Below are positions 36,168 to 47,161 of a stretch of DNA of 64,000 bases, piece after piece. The position numbers and the translations under genes are program-made. The notes beneath the pieces are model-generated. The model had not been told where the DNA came from and ran no database searches. It saw only the letters and a list, made by a program, of their open reading frames with translations. Source of the stretch: Ustulina deusta (taxonomy: Eukaryota > Ascomycota > Sordariomycetes > Xylariales > Xylariaceae); the NCBI GenBank assembly GCA_023159155.1, contig JAJNNX010000034.1, forward strand, positions 1-64,000, given 5' to 3'. Position 1 is the stretch's first letter. Each line of letters begins with the position of its first letter.

Positions 36168-37533
36168 ATGGCTTCCAATCTTACTGTCTATGTCAAGCAG
36201 ATCTCTGCCCAGACGAAGGAGCAGCAGATCAAAGAGTTCTTCAGCTTCTGGTGAGTCGAGTCGTCTTGTACTGTACTGTACTGCGCAGTGCATGTGCGGA
36301 TCATGAACTTCATCCATTAACCCACTCGCCTCGACAGCGGCAAGATCACCGACTTAAAGGTCTCCCAGGCCGGCGACGGGACCCAAGATGCCACGGTAAC
36401 TTTCGAGAAGGAGGCTGCTGCCAAGACGGCCCAGCTCCTCAACAACACTCAGCTCGATTCGTCGCAGATCGTTGTCACCGCCGCTGGTCAACCCGACGAT
36501 GCTGCCCCGCATGCCGCCAGCCCTGACCGTGATACGGACCACATTACCCAGGAGGAGAAACCCCGCAGTCGCATCCTTGCCGAGTATCTTGCACATGGCT
36601 ATGTCATTGGTGATGCTGCCATTGAGCGTGCCATAGAACTCGACCACAAGCAGTACGCATTGATTCCGATGTTCTCTTCTGATTCGGCCAGCCTCCCCGC
36701 TACCGATGGCCCTGCGCTCCTTACCACTCAACCATGCCACTATCGAGGCTCTGTTGATCGTTTAATTGTTTGCGATGATTGCTGATCTTTGCTTCTAACA
36801 GCGGCATGTCTACGCGCTTCATGAACACCCTAACCCACCTCGACCAGAAATTTCATGCCACCGATCGTGCCAAGGCGGCCGACCAATCTTATGGCATCAC
36901 CAACCGAGCTAATACTCTCTTCGGAGGTCTGACCTCATACTTTGAGAAAGCCTCCAATACCCCCACCGGCAAACGGTTGGTCAAGTTCTATACCAACAGC
37001 CAACGCCAAGCCCAAGACATTCACATTGAAGCCCAGCGATTGAAGGAGCTCAAGAAGGAAGAACATGGTGGCAGCGCCTATAAGGCTTCCGGCTTAGAGC
37101 GAGTCTTTGGCAAGGAAAAAGCGAAGGAGGAGGCTGGGGCTCCCACGCCTGAACCTGGTGAGTTTATGTCCCAAGGTCAGCTTTTGAGTTCCGTGGTCAA
37201 TAAGAGAGGCGATCATTTCTGCAACTGTCGCGGCCGTAGAGAAAGGTGCCTATGTCGACCTCAACGTTGCATTTGCGATGGATGCTCAGGCGCCAACCGG
37301 CGTAGCTTGAGGGATAAAATCAATTCTATGGCCCGACAGCTGTTGCCGATTATGTTCCCCTCCCCAACCCTACGAACTCAAAACTGACACTTAGTATTCT
37401 TATAATTACATCTACTGATAGCTATGACTCAGCAACTTCAAACCCCCCATCCGGCGCACCAGCCCAGGCGGCAATCCCCACACCCCAAGGAGACACTGGT
37501 CACGCCCAGGTGGCCTCGAATGAGAAGGCATAA
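36168..37533 (+). CDS. vip1: VIP1-like RRM protein
   Basis: Exons 36168-36250, 36338-36652 and 36802-37157 join in phase across introns of 87 and 149 nt. The N-terminus MASNLTVYVKQISAQTKEQQ with FFSFCGKITDLKVSQAGDG is a compact RRM in which the aromatic RNP positions are partly replaced. It is followed by RSRILAEYLAHGYVIGDAA and the GMSTRFMNTL...YFEKASNTPTGKRLVKFY segment, then a charged helix with repeated KEE and KEK. This layout matches the fungal homologues of fission yeast Vip1. From 37157 the 3' end is ambiguous: splicing to 37206 would end at a TGA near 37310, whereas splicing to 37434 gives a Pro/Ala tail ending VASNEKA at 37533. Both are in phase. A single-copy conserved gene of poorly known function. 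Confidence 0.85.
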
Positions 37534-38039
37534 AACATTATTGTATGGATGGCTGGCATGACGAGCTCATGAATGACGATAACCTAGTGTATTTTATAAT
37601 AACTGCATGTTAAGCACGAAAAGGGGCTTGTCTCGTTTTCCTATTTAATTTCACTTTTGTACTAGGCAGGTTATCACGTAGCTGGGGAATCAATCCCTGC
37701 GCAATGAATCGAACAAACTATGCATCGCTTTAAAATTATTATGCAAGCAAATAAACCAAGGCTCTTGACGACCTGCCTAATGATATTTGTCTACAACCTT
37801 TGTGAAATACAGCTTATTACAGCGATTAGTAGTCTGGATAACTCTCGTCGCTAGTCTGCTCTTGACCCCTATGGTCCTCAACGAGCCGCTTCCAAGCCTC
37901 TACATATCGTAAGGTCCGCGTCCTTCAGCCCTACAGTCAAGCGATATTTTTTCAAAGCCCTGTTTTTCTCTGACCAAGATGCGTCTGACTGGATTGCCAC
38001 GAAACCTGTCCAAGTCAGGCAACTATACCTTACAGGGAC
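37534..38039. other. Gene-free interval, about 0.5 kb
   Basis: 3' flank of the RRM gene; nothing recognisable. Confidence 0.4.
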
Positions 38040-38603
38040 ATGGCGTATCTCAATACACTGATCAGGAGTCACGAAAACCAGATGCTATTTGGAGACTCGC
38101 CTGAATCCATCGTGTCTGAGAATGATGATATTGACTCTGAAGAACGTGCAGGCATTGTGCGCTCCGAGCTAACTTCCGCTCTTATCTGTGGAGAACTGGA
38201 ACGAAGAGGCAAGCTATATTAAAGAACAGCGCCCTCTTGCGTCCACTGCTCTATCGAATGGAAGCTTACTGTGAATGGTAGATCCAACACGAGAGATACA
38301 GAACAGGACATCATTCTTGCGCCAAGTGTCTACTAGCAACGTACATTGCGCCCGAAGCTAGCCGAAATTATAGACAAGAGGTTCCCCGCGAACAAAATGT
38401 TCCGAGCGGATGAGACAAGAGTCACCGTCACCGTGATAGATCGTTCGTGGCGAGACCTGATCAAGAGCTTTGACGAGCTGGATATTGACCGCTTTCCGAA
38501 CAAGACACCTCAGGCAATCCACCGATCTTATAATCTCATGCGATGCCCTGGGCCGCCGTGCGAGCTTGGGGAATACTGCAATAAGAAACGGAAGCGCATT
38601 AAG

Positions 38604-38635
<32 letters not shown>

Positions 38636-38684
38636 ACCCCTCCCTGGGGGGCGCAAAAGGCTACTCGCTGATGTGTATACGTAG
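38040..38684 (+). pseudogene. Degenerate fragment of an unassigned fungal protein family
   Basis: Two frames separated by stops look like parts of one protein: 38040-38222 with SEERAGIVRSELTSALICGE, and 38346 onward with LRPKLAEIIDKRFP then TRVTVTVIDRSWRDLIKSF and DELDIDRF. The connecting sequence can be read as NTRDTEQDIILAPSVY in another frame. The pattern is reminiscent of a multi-copy fungal family of unknown function, but I recall this only loosely. The second frame runs into a poly-C tract that translates as polyproline, so the end is meaningless. Confidence 0.35.
38604..38635 (+). repeat. Poly-C tract (32 C)
   Basis: An uninterrupted run of 32 C followed by ACCCCTCCC. Length is likely unreliable in any sequencing read. 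Confidence 0.9.
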
Positions 38685-39697
38685 GCAAGATCTGGTATCT
38701 ACAGCTGCGATGTAGCCCGATAATCTGTATAGGTGTTAGTTACCCTTTGAGGAGACTGTGCTGTTCGCTTGAACACGGCCCTATGATTCCATCCAGACTT
38801 GTTAACAAACACTAACCGGTAAGGGCGAAAGTTTGACAGTTGATGAACGATAATAATCTCGCAGGTCGGCGTTCCACTGCCGTGCGATGCGACAGATAGA
38901 CTTTTTTGACTACCCTATGGATATTAATGCTCTTCCTAGGATATAAAAACTTATCTAGCAGAAATACAGCCGTTTATCCAGATATCCAAGTGGGCAACCG
39001 TAAATAGCTGTTCATAACATATAGAGACATGACAGCGCCCCTACACTAGGAGATAGGCTGAACCTACACTTCCTAGCATAGTAATCGCTCTATTCTCTTG
39101 GGGAATCAATTGATCAAGTATATAAAATAAGAAATATGAGTTTATTCGCAGTGCTAGCTATGTTGTGGATGCCCTCTTTTTAACACTCTATGAAAATCGA
39201 ACGCCCATGGTGTTTTTATCCCATACGAGTGAAGTCACCAAGTGGCTCATGCATGTACTGAGCCCCTGTGATCCACTCACACCACTTCAATATATATGTG
39301 GCTTTTCTAAGAATCGATTGCAGCGGGTGTTTAGTATTGTTGCTGTAATAGATATCGGACGGCCTACGGTCGAGGTGGGTGCCCTTATAAACCTAAAGCG
39401 AAGGAAGATATCGGCTCGGGTCGCTCGGAAAGAGCGCGTCGAGACATGTGGTTGACTATTACATTACATGTCGCCAAGCTTATTTTCAGAAAACATGTGA
39501 AATATTCTGTCAATTATAAAGCATTCACGAAATGTTCATTCAGTTCAAGAGCTATCCGCGCACTACTGCCCCGCGCAGGCCTTTGGTCAAACATATGTCA
39601 GAAGTCATCAAGGCTGCCTATGCGAAACCTCGAGCCCCCAAAATATCGGCTGTACACACCCATTCTTCATAACCACTCAGGATTATGCTCCCTTCAT
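38685..39697. other. Gene-poor interval with a short dispersed repeat
   Basis: About 1 kb. The motif GGAGATAGGCTGAACCTACACTTCC at about 39049-39073 recurs with one change at 55936-55960, with weaker similarity on either side. ORFs here are short and unconvincing. Confidence 0.45.
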
Positions 39698-40022
39698 TTA
39701 CTCTTTTGTGAAGCCTTTGGCGAACTTCTCTTTTAGTGACGCATCCATAGGTCCTGGCGGGTTGGAGGTGAGGTTCTGTATATGAGAGAAAGAATAGTCA
39801 GCGATGGTCTTGACTTCGCCATTCGCTCTTGTGGCAAGGATGACACCGTAGAAGAAAATTGGGACGGTCGCTACGTGCCTTGAGCTGATCTTGGTTGGTC
39901 TGGTCCTTGTTGTCAGTGTTATCGGTTCCTTGGCCGGAAGCGGGAGGCTCGTGCAGTTGGGGGCCGGTTTGGCTCTCAGGGGGAGGAGATTGACGGCCCT
40001 CGTTCTTAGATTCGGAAGACAT
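39698..40022 (-). CDS. Small conserved fungal protein, GC-AG intron
   Basis: Exon 1 (40022-39879) begins MSSESKNEGRQSPPPESQTG and continues PQLHEPPASGQGTDNTDNK. Exon 2 (39775-39698) reads NLTSNPPGPMDASLKEKF and ends FTKE. Joined, they make 73 residues matching the layout of short Pro/Gln-rich ascomycete proteins (SPPPE..TG..L.DPPASG.GT...KL.SNP.GP). The only junction that keeps the frame uses a GC donor, AAG|GCACGT, and a normal ATACAG acceptor (103 nt intron). GC-AG introns are a known minority class. Hydrophilic, without a signal peptide; function unknown. Confidence 0.75.
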
Positions 40023-41270
40023 GATGGAATCGAGGAGTTGTTATTTGTTTTTTGTTGTGATAGTTGGGTTGTGAGTTTGGAGATTGGTAGCTTGGGATAG
40101 TTGATGTTGAAGTTTCAGTGTGAATTCAACCGTCCACAAGACTATATATCGGTTATGAGGACTTGGATACAGGTTGAAGGGCACGTCATACATTACTTAA
40201 GCTCAATTACCCCCTTTTGTTAACAATTGCACTTGTCTGTATTGTTGATGCAATCAGCTATCTATATATGTCGTCATAGGTTCAAACTTCTGTACTGTGC
40301 AGGTACCGGACTTTAGACTTCAAGTACCAAAGTACCTGCGGTAAATAGTGGACCGTAGTGGGGTGGCAGGGGAGCTCTGTTTTGGCTTAGATAGGTCGGT
40401 TACTATGTATAGTATACTATGCGTAAGTAAGTATATATTATTGCGCTGTGAGCCACAGAATATAGGTAAGCCACAAGCATAGTTTGGCCTAAAATATATC
40501 TATTGTATTGGAGCTAACCTGAGGCACCAAGGAACTTCCCCGCACATACACAGGAAACCTAGGGTACTCAGGTAGGCACTGTATGTACCTACATATGTAC
40601 CTACCTAGGTAGTTAATGTGGGCAGTTAAACTCGTTGCATAAGGTTAATTGATTTCAAGTCATTACCCCACGCAGGGTCGACCCGGCAGTGCATGTAGCA
40701 TCCGAAGAGGTGACGGCCAAACACGACCACGTACCTAGGTAGTGTATGGTGTGTGCATCGGTAGGCAGGTACAGCGTCTAGACCAACCCAACCCACCAGC
40801 GAGCGTCACGTCGTGTCTCTCTCTGCCCGCTGCCGTGCCTGATTTATGCTTGGTTTGTGTGCATCGCGCCATCGCCGCATCACCACATCACCACATCACG
40901 ATCATCACGACCACTGGAATTCCTGGCTCGTCGCAATTGACTCGGCTATTCACTGTCTAGCTAGACGACAGTCCCATTCCATCCCACACGCACACACACA
41001 CGTTATTCATGATGACTTGCCTGGCGCTCATGTTGTTGTGACTGCACTTCGTGTTCGCTTGGAAGTTCAGCACGCTTCAGCCTCCGGCCAGAAGTTGGTT
41101 ACAACTAACAGCCGGCTTCACCCACTCACTCATTCACTCACACACACAACACACAAACACACGCTCTCTCCGGCTTCCTTACAAAAGACTATTACTCCCA
41201 AGAAGAGAGACACACCTGAACATACCGCCCCATCGCCAACGCATCACGGATCCGTCTGTACAGTCGTGCC
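40023..41270. promoter_or_regulatory. Divergent promoter region with TACCTAGGTA motifs and CA repeats
   Basis: About 1.2 kb separate the starts of the small minus-strand gene and the plus-strand Ser-rich gene. CCTACCTAGGTAG at about 40600-40612 and GTACCTAGGTAG at about 40731-40742 are near-palindromes that recur in other intergenic regions of the window. CA-rich tracts (40988-41002, 41121-41163) lie in the probable 5' leader. Confidence 0.45.
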
Positions 41271-42652
41271 ATGCCTGATCTCAACTCCATCCCTCCGAAT
41301 CCGCAGGGTCTTGCTGCTGCCCGTCCCCGTCGCACCGCTTCCACCCCGACCAGCCGGCCCCAGCAGCCATCATCCCAGAGAACCTCGTCACCGCCTCCTC
41401 CTGTGTCTACAGCGCCGTCGCTCAACATCCTCCCATCCAACCAACAGGCTTTCCAAGAGACGTCTGCTAGCTTCCTCCCTTCACCCCCTCCTCCGTCGAG
41501 TGGCATGGCCCCCCGGCCCGTCCCAGGACAAGACAACACGGGCGTCGGTGCTGGTCCCGGCCCTCTTCGCCACCCGCGTCCCCTGACGGCTGCCGAGCTG
41601 CACTCGCAGTTGGAACAGGAACAGGAGTTGCTTGTAAGACGCCTATCCATCCGCCACACCCCTCCCCATGCCGTTCCCTCTCTGACACTGAGCCTTAGGT
41701 CAACCGCTTGTCTCGAGACCTGACCATGCTCCGAATGGCCCAGAACTCCTCGGTGGCGTCAAATACATCGTCGACGAGTGCCTCGACCTCTGCGATCGAC
41801 CAGCTGCATCCATCCTCCTTCACCGATACTCACCTGCTGTCCGGACCAGGCTTCCCAGTCCCGACGGCTCGCCGACACCATCGAACCAGTTCCACTGCTA
41901 GCACACGCAGCTTGAGCCAGGCCGCTACTCAGGGTTCTACTGCCCCGATCCCTATCCCGCAATCACACTCGGGAACTGCTGCTTCTGTCCTAGAAGCTGC
42001 CCGGAACCCCCGCGGCCCTACTGGGATGAGTCGACAAAACAGCACGACTTCGCATAGGAGCTCAAGTCGTAACCGGTCCCCACAGCCCTATATGAGCACT
42101 CCCGGCTTCCTATCCTCTTCACATTCACAGCCACATGGATTTCCCCAAGATTATGGCGCTGGTTATTTCGCTCGTGATCGCGCCTCTTCCAACGCTAGCA
42201 TCGCGGCTACTCCTGGATCGGAGCTTTCGCCGGGGTTGATGCCGGCTACTCTGCGATATGAGGAGACGGCTCACTATCGAAGTGAATTGGATTCAGCGAA
42301 GCGCGAGAATGAGATGTTGAAGAAACGCGTCAAGGAGCTTGAGAAGATGCTTAGGGACCGCAGGGAGAGCGATTTTGGACTTGGCCGAGTTAGAAGCGAG
42401 AGCAGCAGTACCACCACCAGCGTCAGCGTGAGCGGGACTACCGGAGTTGGCGGCGTAGTAGGTGGTGGCACTGGTATTGCGGGCGGTCGGCGGGATGAGC
42501 GTCGACCTGCAGACCGTACGACGAGCACCATGAGTGTCACGAGTAGTATCGGAGTAGGTGTACCTGATGAGGAGTTGAGAGTGGGTGACAGTGCTGCGAC
42601 CACGGGCATTTCCTCAGGAGCCTCACTGTCGCTACCGCAGGACACGAAGTAA
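41271..42652 (+). CDS. Ser/Pro-rich protein with a C-terminal coiled coil
   Basis: Exon 1 (41271-41633) and exon 2 (41699-42652), split by a 65 nt intron (GTAAGA..CTTAG), give 438 residues. The N-terminus MPDLNSIPPNPQGLAAARPR begins a long Pro/Ser/Thr-rich disordered region. A short helix around the junction reads LTAAELHSQLEQEQELLVNR. Near residue 310 a heptad-patterned helix, YRSELDSAKRENEMLKKRV followed by KELEKMLRDRRESDF, predicts a coiled coil. The tail is Gly/Ser/Thr-rich. I recognise it only as a conserved filamentous-fungal type of protein with no assigned function. The ATG is preceded by a pyrimidine/CA-rich leader and is the first in frame. Confidence 0.8.
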
Positions 42653-45600
42653 TGTTGTCTTCTTGTTCTGCTTTCTCCTTTCAGAAATTGGTGGCAAATT
42701 ACAACATGAGATGCTAGGTAGACCCTTACTGCCGATTCAGTGTTAATGCTCTTAGATGTCTACGATTAACGTTACGATCATCACGGATGGGATGATGTTA
42801 TACGAATAAAGAGTTGATCTTATTGCCCGACTCCTGGATCTCTTGTTATGGGAACGTAAGGACCATCAGGTTCACTAAATCTAGACCACTTCTAGAAATG
42901 GCTAATTATGGCTATACGGTATGGTGCTGGCTTACAATTACAGAGTCATTATAATAAAGCAGGAAGAATAAGAGTTCTGGAGATTTAGTTATCTATCCTA
43001 CAGTCTATCTAGGAATGGCCGCAAGGTTTTGTAGACAGCTTAGGGAGACGTAGCTATATCACGGCTATATATGTAGCAATGTGCACCTTGCTCAACAAAT
43101 GAGAACTCCCTGTGGTTGTTTTCAATGACTTGAAAGTCTCATTCATTTCTCTCTCTCTCAACCATCATCAGACTGTGGGAGCGTATACTCATTTTTGCTT
43201 TTTTCCATTCCCCCCCTTCCACCCCTTTTTTTTTCTCAATGGTGAGCGCAGTGGGAAAAAGTTATCACTGGATTTGTCTCGGTAGGCTTTGCTGCTTACT
43301 GATTTATTTTTTTGTTAATACAACATGGGCACAAAACCGACGCACCCGGGTTAGTCATACCGGGGGGGTAAATAAGAGTCCTTCATCAGAGACCCGAGCT
43401 GTCCCCCCCCCTCCCCCCCCCCCCCCCCCCCCCTGCCCCTCCCATTATCCGGCTTAATTCACCCCGACGCGGGAATAACTGCACTTCCTTCGACTTATCT
43501 GGGAGTTGTTTCCAGATGGCGGAAATAACGCTGGACTGTCTACTCATTGCTGAGCTGGAAGCGGGATCTGGGACATCGGCAGATGATATGGTCATGTTGT
43601 TATGCCACGAGTAGGCGATGAGAAAACCTCGCGCGAGACCGAGTCGCGTTGTGCGCCTTCTTGGCTGGACGCCGCCTCGGAATGCTGATGCTGATCGCGA
43701 GCTCACCCTCGTCGCGCGCTCGCTTCCTGGATCGGCCCCCTTTGCGGCTGATCTCCAGATAATTATCGCGCTGCGGAGAGGAGGTCTGTTGTTGCACGCC
43801 TTGGGATCGGTCTCGCGCGAGAGGATGCCGCGCGGCGGATGTGCGGAGCCGCTTGGGGCGGAAATAGGTCGGGTCGGATCCGTGGACTTCGGACGCGATT
43901 CATGCTGGGGCGAGGGCCCGGTTGCGTGGAGGGTTGGGTTTCCTGTTTCGGAAGTGCCCCGCGGGTGTTCGGGTCGGGTTGCCCGGCCTTAGTGAGAGAG
44001 AACGTCATCGGCTCCGTGTCTAGCGGCCCGAGGCGTTCTCTTGCATGCACCCCGGTGAGCAAGTGCCCAGTCCAGTCGGATGCTGAGCCGCACCCCAGCC
44101 CTGGCCCGGCGCGAACTTCGACGGCGTTTTTATCTCTTTCTGCGTGTAGGCCATGTAGTTAGGCTTCGGCCTTTGTATTTGGCCCAGCGGATCAAGTCTG
44201 GTTAGCTATGTTGATCCCTATGCCCCACCTGTGAGAAGAGGTGTCTGTGTCTGATAGGAGCGGTTGTAAGCGTTACATGCTATCTTTATCGATGATCGCT
44301 AATCCCGCTGCTAGCGGCTTGTCCTTAGATTCCGTCTCCGACGGCTTGACGACATGTAACTTTGGGATTTCATCCAGTTGCTCCTCCGTGAAGCCGAATG
44401 CTGGGGTCTTGTCGTTTTTGGTTAGTTATTTTAAATTGGCGTCTAACTTCAAGTCAGCTTCTCGTTGCGTCCAGCCCACAGAAAGGGTAAATCGCAATTT
44501 AGGAAATTATAATATCCTCCTTGATGTGTATTTTGAAGGAGAGACGGCGGAAATTGAAGTGGTTGAGCAAGGGATTTAGAGCCACCGGCGGCGGGCGGCG
44601 CCTGGCGCCCCAAGACGAGAATGAGGACAGAGAGATTTACTTACGATCCTTTTATTTTGATTTCACTTGTAGCATCAACATTGTGGCGATACAACTTGGG
44701 GTGTGTTTGACGCTAAGAATAAGAAAAACCATGCTGTAACAGAATATTGCGCATAATCTCGATAGTTGGCTATTGCCTCAAATCAATCTACAGTCCGTTA
44801 TGATCGTCCCATTCTTCAATTAAAAAGTTATGTATTGATGCTAGAAAGTGTGGGTAGAGCCTGTCTCCTAGTGCGAGGGCAATGTGAGTACCCTATATAA
44901 CTGAGTCTACTCATATTGGTTGCTTCAACATTTCAACATGTATCAGAAAACTAGGTGTCTAGCTATCATGCTCGCATTTGTTGTATTTCTGCTGCATGTC
45001 GATGAGCTGAAAGCGAAGGTCAAAGGCATCTCAACTAGACAGATATTACCCCCGCCGGTGACTTCATGGGATGGACAAAGAGCCAAAAGCGGATTATCAT
45101 CAATAGTAGCAGCTGTAAGCCGTCCCGTGTATATTGAGGCTATTGGCTAATCTGGTGTGATCACCCCTACAACAAAGGAAGTATTTTCTCTCTTGTTAGC
45201 AGAGATCACTAGTGGCATACTGCTAAGCTCTTTGTTGCAGCCGCAGTGTATAGCCCACAATCCATCTAGCCTGACATGGCTGAGAGAGAAGTCGTCTTAT
45301 TCGTGGGAACCATGTGAATCCCCATCTAAACTATTCAAGCTCTCTAGAGTGGCGAGAAGCCACAAACTTCAAATAGGCATATGGTTGAGAACTGATTGGG
45401 CTGGATCAAGGTTAAGCTTCCGGGGTTAACGACTGATCGGTGACTTACACACCGCAAAATAGCACCAAAAGATATCACTATTCTGAGACGCGTAAATTCA
45501 CAATACGGATCTCTAGCTTTTGGCGGAGTACTACCTTGTTTTGCATCATTCTAAAAATAGCAACAGAGTATGACTATCATTGTTGGTTCCACTATTCTAG

Positions 45601-46744
45601 AACCCTAAACTTAGTTGAAGGGCTGATTGTGAACAATTCTGCCTTTGCATTGGAACACAGATCTCTTCCACTCCAAAAAAGAGGAATTCCCTTGTCCAAA
45701 AAAACCGGTGTATCCTATATGACTAAGTATCTCCAATGTCATTCTTGGAATGCCAATTTAGTTAGCTACATACAACCGTGCTGCCTAGTTTTCCAACTCT
45801 AGACCTTATTCAAATTCCCGGAGAGCTAGTTTTGCTTGTAGTATCTTTTAACCGTATGAAAATAAGCCTGAAATTTGATCAAGACACTACTCAATACTGA
45901 TGATCGTTGTTGTAATCTACTAAGAAGAAGTTCAGTTGAGCCTAGTTAGGCAGTCCTACTATGATGCCGAACCCAGTGTTGACAGCACTTGGGAGCCAGA
46001 ACACAAATGGGCGAGTGATACACTCTGATTTAGAAAGAAAGTTGGGGCTTAATTTTGAGACAGGGGTAAAGCTCAACTTACCTTTCCCAACAATGTAAAC
46101 TTTAGAAAGAATGGTGCGAAGGTGTCATCTGATTATTAGCGTAACTTTGCTATTTTTAAACACCATGGAACACCCCACAACCCCCGCATCGGAAAAGTGT
46201 ACCAGTCTTGACCAGAAAGGAAAGTATTACCGTTGGCATGTACCTAGGTAACTAGTCCAGATAGTTCATGAGCTTCACAGGTTTCTGGTTTAGACGAAAT
46301 AGGCTTAGTGGATACCTTAAGCATAACATCAATTGGATTTAAAAAATGAACGGAAGAGCAAATCCGGCATTTCGAGGCGTCCACCATTCTAGATATGGCA
46401 ACTAGCCATCTGTGAGAGTTCCTTTCTCCTAGTATTTGCTGTGCACACATGTAGGAAGTAAACTGTGCAGAGTATAAGACAGCTTGTCTGTCTTGGGGTC
46501 TTATCGCAGATCCCCCGCATCACTCCAAATTCTTGGCAGCAGCTCGTTCGCTCTCCGATTTTCGGGGAAGATTCGGCGACTTGGTACCTACTTATGTAGA
46601 ATAGATCAGAGGCAGAAACTTGCCGAGGCCTCTGACGACATCGTAAAGCTGAAGCAATTTCAACCCTAAATAAAAGGGGGAAGAACGAAACAAAAAAGGC
46701 CCAAGTAACAAGAGAACCGCCATCTCCATCCATCCATCCGCAAA
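42653..46744. other. Long gene-poor interval, about 4.1 kb
   Basis: No convincing gene. A C-rich tract (9 C, T, 21 C) lies at 43403-43433. Bases 43620-44110 are distinctly GC-rich with open frames on both strands that do not resemble proteins. One short frame, from ATG 44938 to 45150, encodes about 70 residues with a hydrophobic N-terminus (CLAIMLAFVVFLLHV) that could be a signal peptide, but support is weak. GTACCTAGGTA occurs at about 46240-46250. Confidence 0.5.
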
Positions 46745-47161
46745 ATGATAACTGGCCTTCATCACATCAACCTCGTCGTCCCGCCCGACACCCTAGACGA
46801 CGCGGCGGCCTTCTACGGCTCGACGTTGGGCCTGACCCCGCGCGCGGTGCCGGTTCTGCAGAAGGGCACTCTCCTCTGGTTCGACATCGGGACGTCGGGA
46901 CAGCAGGTCCACATCGCCTTCGGGGACCCTGTCGACTTCTCCTTCGATTCGCGCCGCCACCCATGTTTCCGCGTCGCGGACGGCGAGCAGATGCTCGAGC
47001 TGCGGCGCAAGATTCACGCGCATTTCCAGCGGGGCGGCACCGGCGCACCGAAAGCAGCCGATGCCCCGGAAGCGGAGAACAGTGGAGCCAAGGGCGTCGA
47101 GTATCCGGAGCGCTTCTTTGCTCGGGATTATGCCGGCAATCGGCTTGAGTTCACGCTGTAA
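46745..47161 (+). CDS. Glyoxalase/bleomycin-resistance (VOC) fold protein
   Basis: A single exon of 138 residues that spans one VOC module pair. It begins MITGLHHINLVVPPDTLDDA, and AAFYGSTLGLTPRAVP is the typical first beta-alpha unit. Candidate metal ligands are His7 (LHHINL), His56 (QQVHIAFG) and Glu135 in NRLEF near the end, in the usual family positions. Relatives are lyases, dioxygenases or antibiotic-binding proteins; the substrate cannot be inferred. A Gly/Ala/Pro-rich insert around residues 98-115 precedes the last strand. The gene is GC-rich compared with its surroundings and preceded by a CCATCCATCC leader. Cytosolic location is likely. Confidence 0.85.
   Translation: MITGLHHINLVVPPDTLDDAAAFYGSTLGLTPRAVPVLQKGTLLWFDIGTSGQQVHIAFGDPVDFSFDSRRHPCFRVADGEQMLELRRKIHAHFQRGGTGAPKAADAPEAENSGAKGVEYPERFFARDYAGNRLEFTL

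Noticed and set aside
38604..38640. Polyproline tail of a predicted protein
   Set aside because: It is only the translation of a poly-C tract; the frame beyond it is arbitrary.
44938..45150. Short frame with a signal-peptide-like N-terminus
   Set aside because: About 70 residues with one hydrophobic stretch and no cysteines or homology; insufficient to call a secreted protein.
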